Assembly: GCF_016742135.1 (NCBI RefSeq) | Contig: NZ_JACVCG010000003.1 | Span: forward strand, 124,001-188,000 | Direction of reading: 5' to 3' | DNA from: Brevundimonas sp. | GTDB taxonomy: Bacteria > Pseudomonadota > Alphaproteobacteria > Caulobacterales > Caulobacteraceae | Length of the DNA stretch: 64,000 nt | Shown here: positions 9,459 through 17,279 of the stretch, in pieces | How positions within the stretch are numbered: the stretch's first letter is position 1 | How the letters are laid out: every line of letters starts with the position of its first letter | Notes under the pieces: model-generated | What the model was told of the DNA's origin: nothing | Seen by the model: only the letters and a program-made list of their open reading frames with translations | Database searches by the model: none | Program-made: the position numbers and the translations under genes

Positions 9459-9824
9459 GGCAGGTTTCGTGAGGGGTAAGGCTGGCGGGGACCGGGTTAC
9501 GGTCCCCGCCAACGCAAACGCCCGCTCCGGCCTGGGGGGGAGGGGGATGGCCGAAACGGGCGTTGCTCGCTTGGAGGAAGCGTCGGCCCACTGAAACCCT
9601 TTGGGGAGGAACCCGGGGGGCTGGGGGGGGCTGTTCAGGATCCGGGATCGCTCCGGGCTCCAGCGGGCCGATGTGGTCTTGTCGCCCTCCAAGGGGGCGG
9701 GCGAAGGACCAAATGGGGGCGTTTTCGTGACCCCTGCATTTTTTCCGATAGTCATGGTTTTCCGGTCGCGCACCTTCTGCGGGCCGGCTCTGGTGTTTGG
9801 GCGGCAGCGCGTTAGGATTCCCCC
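9459..9824. other. Gene-free gap with two strong hairpins and G-runs
   Basis: No convincing gene is seen here. Two inverted repeats stand out. The first, 9484-9510, has a perfect 10-bp stem (GGCGGGGACC / GGTCCCCGCC) with a 7-base loop. The second, 9514-9566, pairs 9514-9532 with 9549-9566 over about 15 bp with a small internal bulge. Neither is followed by a T-run on the plus strand, so neither is a standard terminator, though the first could end htrA transcription in a GC-rich host. Runs of G at 9534-9546 and 9602-9628 add potential for further structure. An unannotated structured RNA is possible but unproven. Confidence 0.6.
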
Positions 9825-10169
9825 ATGAGCAGCGCGTCACAGGACAGTTCCGGGTCTCACCCCGTCCGGGGTCCGGTCTTCTTCGAGCGGCGCGAGCTGG
9901 ACCAGCTTCTCAGGGTCTACGGCCGTCTGGTCGCGACCGGGGACTGGCGCGACTACAGCCTCGCGGGCGGGGCCGATGTCGCCGAATTCGCCGTCTATGC
10001 CCGATCCGGCGACGCCCCCCTCTATCGTGTCGAAAAGCGCCCCCCCCTCCAGACCCGCCAAGGCCAGTGGGCGGTGATCGGCCAGGGCGGACAGGTGCTG
10101 AAGCGCGGCCGCGACCTGGCCCAGGTGCTGCGCGTCTTCGACGCCCGCCGGTTTCAGGTCATCGACTGA
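9825..10169 (+). CDS. DUF2794 domain protein
   Basis: A 114-residue soluble protein. PVFFERRELDQLLRVYGRLVATGDWRDY, YRVEKRPPL and RQGQWAVIGQGG are the conserved blocks I associate with DUF2794, a family common in alphaproteobacteria with unknown function. The length is typical for the family. It stands alone between the hairpin gap and the convergent Bax-inhibitor-like gene, with the bidirectional-looking terminator between them. Confidence 0.82.
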   Translation: MSSASQDSSGSHPVRGPVFFERRELDQLLRVYGRLVATGDWRDYSLAGGADVAEFAVYARSGDAPLYRVEKRPPLQTRQGQWAVIGQGGQVLKRGRDLAQVLRVFDARRFQVID

Positions 10170-10171
10170 CG

Positions 10172-10204
10172 AAAAGAAAAAGACCCCGGCGTTTCCACCG
10201 GGGC
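10172..10204 (-). terminator. Intrinsic terminator of the Bax-inhibitor-like gene
   Basis: Read on the minus strand, a GC stem (CCGGGG / CCCCGG, loop about 8 bases) is followed by a T-rich tract TTTTTCTTTTC. It lies about 65 bases past the stop of the gene at 10270-11013 and immediately behind the convergent DUF2794 gene, which it could also serve. Confidence 0.8.
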
Positions 10205-10269
10205 CCTGGAAGTTCTAGCGCTCAAGCAGTGAGCGTCCGCGACGCGAACGTAGCGCAATGCAAAATGCC

Positions 10270-11013
10270 CTATTCCCGGCCGCCGAACAGGGCCAGCAGG
10301 AACTGGAACAGGTTGATGAAGTTGATGAACAGGCTCAGCGCACCAAAGCCGGTGGCCACGCCCAGCGCCGCCTGGTTTCCGCCCATGGCGTAATAGGTCA
10401 TCTTCAGCCGCTGGGTGTCATAGGCGATCAGGGCCGAGAAGATCAGCACCCCGACCACGCTGATGATCAGCGCCAGCATGCCGTTGCCCAGGAACATATT
10501 GACCACCATGGCGATCACCAGACCGATGACGCCCATGATCAGGAAGCTGCCCAGCCCCGACATGTCCTTCTTGGTCGTATAACCAAACAGGCTCAGCGCC
10601 CCGAAGGCGGCCGCCGTGATGAAGAAGGTCGAGGCGATCGAGGCGTCGGTATAGATGAAGAACAGCACCCCCATGCCCGCGCCGATGGTCGCGACCACGG
10701 CCCAGTACAGCAGGTTCACGCCGCCTGCCGTCGGGTTCTTCATGAAGAACATCGAGCCGAACAGCATCACCAGCGGCGAGAACTGGACGATCATGCCCAG
10801 CATGGTCAGGCCGATGCGGCCGTCCGGGCCCACGGCGAACAGATACTGCCCCACCGCCGGGACATTGCCGGTGACATAGGCGAGGGCTCCGGCCACCACG
10901 AGGCCGAGCGCCAGCTTGTTATAGACCCCCAGCATGAAGGCGCGCAGGCCCGCGTCCATCGCCATGTCGGCGGTCTGCGGCAGGGGGCGCGCAGGGTTCC
11001 GGAATTCGTTCAT
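10270..11013 (-). CDS. Bax inhibitor-1/YccA family membrane protein
   Basis: A 247-residue protein made of seven hydrophobic segments (for example LGLVVAGALAYVTGNV, MLGMIVQFSPLVMLFGS, FLIMGVIGLVIAMVVNMF). The FITAAAFGALSLFGYTTKKDMS block and the C-terminal YDTQRLK are hallmarks of the BI-1/TMBIM family; bacterial members are inner-membrane proteins, some of which act as pH-sensitive calcium leak channels. The start MNEFRNPARP at 11013 gives the usual cytosolic leader. It is a single gene divergent from thpR, with its own terminator downstream. Confidence 0.93.
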   Translation of the reverse strand: MNEFRNPARPLPQTADMAMDAGLRAFMLGVYNKLALGLVVAGALAYVTGNVPAVGQYLFAVGPDGRIGLTMLGMIVQFSPLVMLFGSMFFMKNPTAGGVNLLYWAVVATIGAGMGVLFFIYTDASIASTFFITAAAFGALSLFGYTTKKDMSGLGSFLIMGVIGLVIAMVVNMFLGNGMLALIISVVGVLIFSALIAYDTQRLKMTYYAMGGNQAALGVATGFGALSLFINFINLFQFLLALFGGRE

Positions 11014-11141
11014 TCGAGCGTGTCTCCCACGGGTCGTGCGGCATCATCGCCGCCTTTGCTCACGAATATCGTCAGCCCGGCCCCGTCACGCAAGGGAAAC
11101 CGGACTTGGACGACCCGCCCGCGGCCGCTACCAAGGGTCGC

Positions 11142-11681
11142 ATGGTCCGCCTGTTCACCGCCCTCGCCGTTCCGCCCGACATCGCCGAGGCCCTGGTCCG
11201 ACGCCAGACGGGCCTGCCCGGCGCGGCCTGGAGACCGGTCGAGGCCCTCCACATCACCCTCGCCTTCTATGGGGAGATGACGCGGCGTCAGGCCGACGAT
11301 CTGGACGGCGAACTGGTCCGGGCCTCGGGGCGAGGCCCGCTCACCCTCTCGCTCTCCGGGGTCGGGGCCTTCGGCGATGGCCACAGGGCGCGGAGCCTCT
11401 GGGCCGGCGTCACCCCCGATGAGCGCCTGACCGCGCTGGCCGCGCGCTGCGACGCCGCGGGCCGGCGGGCAGGGCTCGATCCCCCGCGTCGGACCTATCA
11501 CCCGCATGTGACCCTCGCCTATCTCAAGCCCACCGTCCGCGACGACCGGCTGGCGGCCTGGGTTCAGGGGCACAATCTGCTGCAATCCCCGCCCTTCCGG
11601 CTCGATCATTTCGGCCTGTATTCCAGCGTCACGGGCCCGGACGGCGGCACCTACAGCCTCGAACAGGAGTATCCGCTGTGA
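11142..11681 (+). CDS. thpR: RNA 2',3'-cyclic phosphodiesterase (2H family)
   Basis: The 179-residue product has the two HxT motifs of the 2H phosphoesterase superfamily, HITLAFYGE at about residue 44 and HPHVTLAYL at about 125, and opens with RLFTALAVP, typical of ThpR. The enzyme opens 2',3'-cyclic phosphates on RNA and can ligate tRNA halves in vitro. I used the ATG at 11142 because the conserved N-terminus begins there; a TTG at 11106 would add 12 unconserved residues. The stop overlaps the GTG start of the GNAT gene (GTGA), implying translational coupling. Confidence 0.9.
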   Translation: MVRLFTALAVPPDIAEALVRRQTGLPGAAWRPVEALHITLAFYGEMTRRQADDLDGELVRASGRGPLTLSLSGVGAFGDGHRARSLWAGVTPDERLTALAARCDAAGRRAGLDPPRRTYHPHVTLAYLKPTVRDDRLAAWVQGHNLLQSPPFRLDHFGLYSSVTGPDGGTYSLEQEYPL

Positions 11682-12244
11682 CCTCTGCCGATACGGATGA
11701 CGTCGCCCCCGGCCCGTGGATCGAGACCGCGCGCCTTATCCTGCGCCCGACCGCACTGTCGGACTTTCCCCGCTGGGCGGAAATGATGGGCGATGCCGAG
11801 GCCTCCCGCTTCATCGGCGGACCCCAGGCCCCCGAGGCCGCCTGGCGCGGCATGATGACCATGGCCGGGGCCTGGGCGCTCGGCGGCATCGCCATGTTCT
11901 CGCTGATCGAGCGCGACACCGGGCGCTGGCTCGGCCGGATCGGCCCCTGGCAGCCGCTGGGCTGGCCGGGAACCGAGGTCGGCTGGGGCCTGCACCCTGA
12001 CGCCCAGGGCAAGGGCTATGCCCGGGAAGCAGCCATCGCCAGCCTCGACTATGCCTTCGACATTCTGGGCTGGGTCGAGGTGATCCACTGCATCGACCCG
12101 GACAACCACCCCTCCCGGGCCCTGGCTGAGCGTCTGGGGTCCCGCAATCTGGGCCCGATCCGCCTGCCGCCACCCTTTCAGGACGTGCGCGTCGATCGCT
12201 GGGGCCAGACGCGCGAGCAGTGGGCGGCCCGCAGCCGGGGCTGA
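11678..12244 (+). CDS. GNAT family N-acetyltransferase (RimJ/RimL type)
   Basis: A 188-residue acetyltransferase. IETARLILRPTALSDFPRWAEMM is the usual opening of RimJ/RimL-like enzymes, and VGWGLHPDAQGKGYAREAA contains the acetyl-CoA pyrophosphate-binding loop (Q-x-x-G-Y/K-A motif). NHPSRALAERLG is the typical late helix. The acceptor cannot be told from sequence. It starts with GTG overlapping the thpR stop codon, so the two are cotranslated. Confidence 0.88.
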   Translation: MTSADTDDVAPGPWIETARLILRPTALSDFPRWAEMMGDAEASRFIGGPQAPEAAWRGMMTMAGAWALGGIAMFSLIERDTGRWLGRIGPWQPLGWPGTEVGWGLHPDAQGKGYAREAAIASLDYAFDILGWVEVIHCIDPDNHPSRALAERLGSRNLGPIRLPPPFQDVRVDRWGQTREQWAARSRG

Positions 12245-12307
12245 GGCAACCGAACGGCGGTCTGGCGCGTAACTGCCCGGACCTTTTCAACGACGAAGGA
12301 ACACACC

Positions 12308-12838
12308 ATGTCCCTGTGCCGTCTGATCGCCGCCCCCTTCGCGGTCGCCGCCCTGGCCCAGTCCACGCCAGTTTTCGCGCAGGCCACGAATGTCGATCTC
12401 GACCGCTTCGACGGGCGCTGGTTCGAGGTCGTGCGTAATCCCAACGATGTGCAAAAGGACTGCAGCCGCGCCCAGATCGACTTCACGCCCCAGTCGCGGG
12501 CCGGGCGCTATGGCCTCACCGTCACCTGTACCCGTCGGGCGGACGGCCAGGTCGAGATATTGCGCGCCAATGCCCGCGTCACCGACCCCGCGACCAATGC
12601 CAAATTCCGTTTCACCCTGACCGGCCTGCTCAGCTTCGGCGGCCTGGCGGGTCAGAACTACTGGGTCTGGGATCATGCCCCGGACTACAGCTGGGCCATC
12701 ATGGGCCTGCCGGACAAGTCGAACTGGTGGATCTGGCACCGCAGCGCCAACCCCTCGGCCACCGAGCGCAATCGCCTCGTCGCCCGCGCCGGCCAGTTGG
12801 GCTTCAACACCAGCCGCACGGTGCACACGGGCCGGTAG
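12308..12838 (+). CDS. Exported lipocalin family protein (Blc-like)
   Basis: A 176-residue protein with a signal peptide ending at about VFAQA, followed by the lipocalin signature in degenerate form: LDRFDGRWFEVVRNPN (the G-x-W motif), a mid-region NYWVWDHAPDYSWAIMG and KSNWWIWHR, both as in bacterial Blc lipocalins. Family members bind lipids or other small hydrophobic molecules in the periplasm or outer membrane. There is no lipobox cysteine, so it is probably soluble and periplasmic. A GAAGGA ribosome binding site precedes the ATG. Confidence 0.87.
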   Translation: MSLCRLIAAPFAVAALAQSTPVFAQATNVDLDRFDGRWFEVVRNPNDVQKDCSRAQIDFTPQSRAGRYGLTVTCTRRADGQVEILRANARVTDPATNAKFRFTLTGLLSFGGLAGQNYWVWDHAPDYSWAIMGLPDKSNWWIWHRSANPSATERNRLVARAGQLGFNTSRTVHTGR

Positions 12839-12856
12839 TCGCCCAGCTTGAATGCA

Positions 12857-12871
12857 GAACATAGGCGGAAC
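12857..12871 (+). promoter_or_regulatory. LexA (SOS) box in front of mmcB
   Basis: GAAC, seven bases, GAAC: this is the direct-repeat LexA site of alphaproteobacteria (GTTC-N7-GTTC on the other strand). It ends 11 bases before the mmcB start codon, a position where bound LexA would block transcription. mmcB belongs to the LexA regulon in Caulobacter, which agrees with the site. Confidence 0.82.
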
Positions 12872-12882
12872 ATAGTGGCGGC

Positions 12883-13350
12883 ATGTCCGCCACCCCGCTT
12901 CTGTCGCTCAGCCTCGCGCCCGTCGCCGGCCCCCGACCCGAGACCACGCGCCGCATCACCCGGGGCGTGGCGCGGCTGATGGTCGATCTGGGACATGCGC
13001 CGCTGGTTGAGGTAGCCCTGCCCAATGGCCGCCGCGCCGACGTCATGGCGCTGGGCCCGCGCGGCGAGATCGTCATCTGCGAGGTCAAGTCCAGCCCCGA
13101 GGATTATCGCTGCGACCGGAAATGGGGCGACTATGCCCCCTTCTGCGACCGCTTCTATTTCGCCGTCTCGACGGGCTTTCCGCACGACATCCTGCCGCAG
13201 GAGGTCGGACTGATCGTCGCCGACGACTTCGGCGGGGCCATCCTCAGGGATTCAGGCCCGCAGCCGCTGGCTCCGGCCCGCCGCAAGGCCCTGACCATCG
13301 CCTTTGGCCGTCTGGCGGCGCTTCGAAAAGGGCCTGAGCCCCGACGCTGA
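12883..13350 (+). CDS. mmcB: MmcB family DNA repair protein
   Basis: A 155-residue protein matching MmcB, a Caulobacter SOS protein needed for mitomycin C resistance. The core looks like a PD-(D/E)xK nuclease fold: RRADVMAL followed by EIVICEVKSS gives the D and E-x-K residues. Further conserved blocks are WGDYAPFCDRFYFAV and LPQEVGLIVAD. Whether it cuts DNA is not established. A LexA box lies directly upstream, so damage induction is expected. The short gap to the lipocalin gene contains that box and leaves room for a separate promoter. Confidence 0.9.
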   Translation: MSATPLLSLSLAPVAGPRPETTRRITRGVARLMVDLGHAPLVEVALPNGRRADVMALGPRGEIVICEVKSSPEDYRCDRKWGDYAPFCDRFYFAVSTGFPHDILPQEVGLIVADDFGGAILRDSGPQPLAPARRKALTIAFGRLAALRKGPEPRR

Positions 13351-13397
13351 TCGGGCCGCCTCTTGAAGATCGACGATCTTCGAACGATCATGGGCGA

Positions 13398-14111
13398 ATG
13401 CGCAAATCGACGCCCTCGACCCCCGCTCCTGTCCCCGCGCCTGACCGGGACCGGATATTCGAGGCGGACCTCGTTCAACTTCAACAGTCTTACGAGCACT
13501 ACAGACACCTCGAGGAGATCCGCCTCAAATATATTGTCTGGCTCTACTCGTTCATGCTGGGACTGCTTGCGTTCATCGGCGCCATTTTCGGTGTCGAAGG
13601 CGGGGATCTGCCCGTGAACCGGTCAGGCATTATGGTGATCGCATCGTTCATGATCACGTTTTTTGCCTTCTTCGCGCACCTTCAGGTCAATACGACCGAA
13701 GCCGCGATTTCGGCCCACGATGCGCTGATGAGGCGGATCTACCGGTCGGTCTACAAGGACAAGTACAATGAGTTCATCGCCCAGCCCTTTGCGCAGGCGC
13801 GCCTCGACGGCAAACGGGGCTCCCTGTTCCTGAAGCTGCTCCCGGCAGACAGCGATCCGACAAGGCTGCTCAGCCGCATGTTCACCGCCACACCCGCTTT
13901 CCTGAGCGCGATCATTGGCTGCGGCATACTGGTCAACAGCATAGGATTCTACAATTTCGGCGGGGTTTACAGCGGCATGCTGTACCTGGTCGCGCTGGCC
14001 TCGGCGGTGGTCGGCATCACAGCCCTGATCGATGCCCTTCTGACGAAAGACTCCCGGCCGAGGTTCGAGGTGCCGGACGAGGATGGTCCGGGCTCAGGAC
14101 CTTCCGCCTAG
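13398..14111 (+). CDS. Low-GC four-segment membrane protein of unknown function
   Basis: I do not recognise this 237-residue protein. A charged, probably helical N-terminus (about 20-42, DLVQLQQSYEHYRHLEEIRL) leads into two membrane segments (about 45-65 and 75-95), a cytosolic loop of about 75 residues, and a second pair (about 160-180 and 190-212) before an acidic tail. Two counted rows of its sequence are about 50% GC, well below the roughly 65-70% of its neighbours, and its codon use is softer (ATA, CTG and CGA mixed), a sign of acquisition. It starts 48 bases after mmcB and its stop overlaps the convergent actR stop. Confidence 0.72.
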   Translation: MRKSTPSTPAPVPAPDRDRIFEADLVQLQQSYEHYRHLEEIRLKYIVWLYSFMLGLLAFIGAIFGVEGGDLPVNRSGIMVIASFMITFFAFFAHLQVNTTEAAISAHDALMRRIYRSVYKDKYNEFIAQPFAQARLDGKRGSLFLKLLPADSDPTRLLSRMFTATPAFLSAIIGCGILVNSIGFYNFGGVYSGMLYLVALASAVVGITALIDALLTKDSRPRFEVPDEDGPGSGPSA

Positions 14112-14665
14112 CGCGGCGCGCGCTTGGCCAGGATGCGCTGCAGGGTGCGGCGGTGCATACCCAGCCGCCGCGCCGTCTCCGAGACATTGTGGTCGCACAG
14201 CTCATAGACGCGCTGGATATGCTCCCAGCGCACCCGGTCGGCGCTCATCGGGTTCTCGGGCGGCTCGGGCGCGTCGCCGGTAGCCAGCAGGGCCTTGACC
14301 ACATCGTCGGCATCGGCGGGCTTCTGCAGATAATCGACCGCCCCGGCCTTGACCGCCGCCACGGCGGTCGCGATGGCGCCATAGCCGGTCAACATGATGA
14401 TGCGGGCATCCTCGCGCCGCTCGCGGATGGCCTCGACGATCTTAAGGCCATTGCCGTCCTCCAGCCGCATGTCCAGCACGGCAAAGGCGGGGGCCCGCTG
14501 GCCCAGCGCGGCCTGGGCCTCGGCGATCGAGGCCGCCGTGGTCACCTCAAAGCCCCGCGACTCCAGCGCGCGGCCCAGCCGGGTTCTGAGCGCATTGTCG
14601 TCGTCCAGCACCAGCAGGGAGCGATCGCTCAGCCGGGTGATGCGCGGGTCGGTGTCTGTCATCAT
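14108..14665 (-). CDS. actR: ActR/PrrA/RegA family redox response regulator
   Basis: A 185-residue regulator with a receiver domain (acidic pocket LDDDN, phosphoacceptor D65 in VLDMRLEDG, lysine in YLQKPAD) and a Fis-type helix-turn-helix at the C-terminus (VSETARRLGMHRRTLQRILAKR). That short architecture, with a proline-rich hinge (PEPPENP), is the RegA/ActR/PrrA family, which controls respiration, redox balance and carbon metabolism in alphaproteobacteria. Two adjacent ATG codons open the gene; either could be used. Its sensor ActS lies 42 bases upstream on the same strand, and a SCO gene diverges from actS. Confidence 0.93.
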   Translation of the reverse strand: MMTDTDPRITRLSDRSLLVLDDDNALRTRLGRALESRGFEVTTAASIAEAQAALGQRAPAFAVLDMRLEDGNGLKIVEAIRERREDARIIMLTGYGAIATAVAAVKAGAVDYLQKPADADDVVKALLATGDAPEPPENPMSADRVRWEHIQRVYELCDHNVSETARRLGMHRRTLQRILAKRAPR

Positions 14666-14707
14666 CTGCCTCCAGAAGCGATCACGTCGTTATGGCACCG
14701 CCTCGCG

Positions 14708-16213
14708 TCAAGGCGAGGACGCGCCCTGCGACACTTGGCCCGGCTCCAGCGCGGGTCTTGGCCAGCGCACGGTGACGCGCGCCCCGCGCAGCCGGTCCCG
14801 GGCCCCGCTGCCCGCGCCCACCGTCACCTTGCCCCCGGTCCGCTCCAGCAGGGTCCGGGCGATGAAGAAGCCCAGTCCCATGCCGCCCTGACTGGGGGCG
14901 ATGGCCACGGGCGGAGCCGGATCCTTGCCGCGACCGGCCCGACGCGCGGCGCGGGGCACCGCAGCCGCGGCGATCTGGGCGGCCAGCGCCCGGCGCGCCT
15001 TGCCCTGCGGCCGCGTGGTGACATAGGGCTCGCCCAGCCGGGGCAGGATGTCGGGCGAGAACCCCGGCCCGTCGTCGGCGATCTCGATCTCGATCCAACC
15101 CGCGTCGACCGAGGCCGAAAGCCGCACCTGGCGGGTGGCGAAGTCGGCGGCATTCTCGACCAGGGTCGACAGCCCGTGGATCACTTCGGGCAGGCGTCGG
15201 ATACGCGGCGGGGCCGAGCCGTCGGCCACCCGGACCGAGATCTGAAACTCCAGGTCAAAGCCCCTGTGCGGGGCCGCCACCTCTTCCAGCAGGGCCTTCA
15301 GATCCACGTCGTCATAAAGCGCATCCCCGTCCTCGGGCCGTTGCGACAGCCTCTGCAGGATCAGCCGGCACCGCTCGGCCTGCTCCAGGATCAGGGCCGC
15401 GTCCTCGGCGGCCGGGGCATCGGCGGGAAAGGCCCGCTTCAGTTCCTTGGCCACGACCTGGATGGTCGCCAGCGGCGTCCCCAGTTCGTGGGCGGCGGCG
15501 GCGGCCAGCCCGCCCAGCGCCGCCAGCCGCTGTTCACGCTGCAGCACATCCTGGGTGGTGGCCAGCGCCAGCTCCAGCTTTTCCGCGTCGGCGGCCACCC
15601 GCCAGGCATAGGCGGCGGTGAACACCACCCCGGTCACCAGGGCGAGGCCGATGCCGAACCGGTAGAGGGTCGGCAGGGTCAGCTCCGTCCCCGCCTGCCA
15701 GGGCAGGGGCATGGCCCAGAAGAACAGACCCACGGTCGCCAGCAGCACCATCAGACCCAGCACCAGGGCCTGCCGCGCCGGAAGCGAGGCGGCCGCCACC
15801 GTCACCGGGGCCACCAGCAACAGGCAGAAGGGATTCTGCAGCCCCCCGGTCAGCCCCAGCAGCACGGTAAGTTGCAGGATGTCGAACCCCAGATGCGCCG
15901 CCGTCAGCCCCCCGTCCGCCAGCGGCGGATCGGGCCGTTTCAGCCGCCGGGTGGCATGAAGGTTCATGGCCACGCTGGCTGCGATGACCGTCAGGCACGG
16001 CCAGAGCGGCAGGTCGAAGTGAAAGCCGGCGGTGGCCACGGCAATGGTGGCGCTCTGCCCGGCAATGGCCAGCCAGCGCAGGATGATCAGGGTCCGCAGC
16101 GACAGCCCGCGGCTCCGCCGGGGCAGGTTGCGCCAGCCTTTCAGCGCCGGGCCATGCGGCCCTTTATCCGCTTCAAACGTCTCCACATCCCCTCTATAGA
16201 CCCGGGCCGACAT
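14708..16213 (-). CDS. actS: ActS/PrrB/RegB family redox sensor kinase
   Basis: About 501 residues with six hydrophobic segments, then the transmitter domain. Two redox features of RegB are kept: the quinone-binding loop GGLQNPF between membrane segments, and a cysteine (ERCRLIL) exactly 40 residues after the phosphoacceptor histidine (AAAHELGTPLATI), the spacing of the redox-active Cys in RegB. The ATPase domain has N (ENAADFATRQV), G1 (DDGPGFS) and G2 (GGMGLGFFIA) boxes with a basic insertion between them. The ATG at 16213 is my choice; the frame stays open to 16438 but that would overlap the divergent SCO gene. No strong ribosome site is visible, so the start is uncertain. Confidence 0.9.
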   Translation of the reverse strand: MSARVYRGDVETFEADKGPHGPALKGWRNLPRRSRGLSLRTLIILRWLAIAGQSATIAVATAGFHFDLPLWPCLTVIAASVAMNLHATRRLKRPDPPLADGGLTAAHLGFDILQLTVLLGLTGGLQNPFCLLLVAPVTVAAASLPARQALVLGLMVLLATVGLFFWAMPLPWQAGTELTLPTLYRFGIGLALVTGVVFTAAYAWRVAADAEKLELALATTQDVLQREQRLAALGGLAAAAAHELGTPLATIQVVAKELKRAFPADAPAAEDAALILEQAERCRLILQRLSQRPEDGDALYDDVDLKALLEEVAAPHRGFDLEFQISVRVADGSAPPRIRRLPEVIHGLSTLVENAADFATRQVRLSASVDAGWIEIEIADDGPGFSPDILPRLGEPYVTTRPQGKARRALAAQIAAAAVPRAARRAGRGKDPAPPVAIAPSQGGMGLGFFIARTLLERTGGKVTVGAGSGARDRLRGARVTVRWPRPALEPGQVSQGASSP

Positions 16214-16256
16214 CCGGGGCGAGACGTTCCGGTGCCGCAACCGAGGAACAGGCCCC

Positions 16257-16895
16257 ATGCCCCGCAAGTCCGTCATCGTTCTGGCCGCCGCCTGCCTCGG
16301 CATCGCCGCCGCCCTGGCGCTGGTGACCCTGATCGTGGTGCAGGGCCGAAGCGAGACCCGCGCGGGCCCCGCCGGTCGGGCAATCGAGGCCGGTGTCGAG
16401 GGGCAGCCGACGGCCGGCGGTCCCTTCACTCTGGTCAACCAGGACGGTGAAACCGTCGATCAGACCCTGCTGGACGGCAAATGGAGCCTGGTCTTCTTCG
16501 GCTTCACCTACTGCCCGGACTATTGCCCGACCACCCTGGCCTTCCTTCAGGCACTCAGGACCGAACTGGGGCCCCGGGGCGACGACTTGCAGATGATCTT
16601 CGTTTCGGTCGATCCCGAGCGGGACACGCCGCAGGCCCTGAAAGACTATCTCTCGTCCGACGGCTTCCCCGAGGGCGTGATCGGCCTGACCGGCACGCCG
16701 GAACAGGTGGCCGCCGCCGCCGATGCCTATGACATCTTCTACAGCCGGTCGGGCAGCGGCGAGACCTATACGATGAACCATTCGCTGGCGATCTGGCTGA
16801 TGGGCCCGGACGGAAAGGCGCGCCAGACCCTCAACTATGAGCTGGGGCCCGAACGCGCCGCCGGGATCGTCCGCCGCGTCCAGGCGCGCGGCTGA
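16257..16895 (+). CDS. SCO1/SenC/PrrC family copper protein
   Basis: A 212-residue membrane-anchored thioredoxin-fold protein. One N-terminal segment (about 5-28) is followed by the copper-binding site: C86 and C90 (TYCPDYC) and H175 (TMNHSLA). The family delivers copper to the CuA centre of cytochrome oxidase and takes part in redox signalling. It diverges from actS, the same association seen in the Rhodobacter prrB/prrC/prrA locus, which supports both assignments. Confidence 0.95.
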   Translation: MPRKSVIVLAAACLGIAAALALVTLIVVQGRSETRAGPAGRAIEAGVEGQPTAGGPFTLVNQDGETVDQTLLDGKWSLVFFGFTYCPDYCPTTLAFLQALRTELGPRGDDLQMIFVSVDPERDTPQALKDYLSSDGFPEGVIGLTGTPEQVAAAADAYDIFYSRSGSGETYTMNHSLAIWLMGPDGKARQTLNYELGPERAAGIVRRVQARG

Positions 16896-16901
16896 CCGCC
16901 C

Positions 16902-17279
16902 TCAGTCCCGGGCCTGCCGCCTGAGCGCCAGCTGCAGCTCCAGCCGCCGCAGCGCATGGATGGTCCGGTTGGCATGGATCACGGGCCAGATCGCCAGCTT
17001 CAGCATCAGCGACGACAGGATCAGCACGGCCGAGGGCAGACCCCAGCGCAGGGCCTCCAGCGCCTCGGTCGCCTGAAAGAACCGCCATGCCGCCCAGACC
17101 CCGCCGATGAACAACAGCGTCTGGGTGATCATCAGCACGACATTGACCCAGCCGGTCGGTCCACCGAAGGCCTCCCCCAGCTGATGGAAATAGCCCGGCT
17201 CGGCCCCGGCGCGGGCCAGCAGGGCGCGGTCCTCGTCCTTGAGGGTGTTGGCGATCAGGGCGTCGATATCGTCGGTCAT
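16902..17279 (-). CDS. DUF6768 membrane protein, partner of ECF sigma factor
   Basis: A 125-residue protein with two membrane segments (about 43-65 and 80-100) and a basic C-terminal helix (HALRRLELQLALRRQ). The N-terminal DIDALIANTLKDEDRALLARAG and the PGYFHQLGEAFGGPTGW block fit DUF6768. Its ATG overlaps the stop of the sigma factor by four bases. Such genes commonly follow ECF sigma genes in Caulobacterales, so an anti-sigma-like role is plausible, but no zinc-binding HxxxCxxC motif is present. Confidence 0.78.
   Translation of the reverse strand: MTDDIDALIANTLKDEDRALLARAGAEPGYFHQLGEAFGGPTGWVNVVLMITQTLLFIGGVWAAWRFFQATEALEALRWGLPSAVLILSSLMLKLAIWPVIHANRTIHALRRLELQLALRRQARD

Noticed and set aside
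16214..16438. Longer actS reading frame
   Set aside because: It would run over the divergent SCO gene and adds Arg/Pro-rich residues with no similarity to RegB-type kinases.
14153..16450. 765-residue open frame antisense to actR/actS
   Set aside because: It spans two well-supported genes on the other strand and consists of Gly/Arg/His/Gln-rich nonsense.
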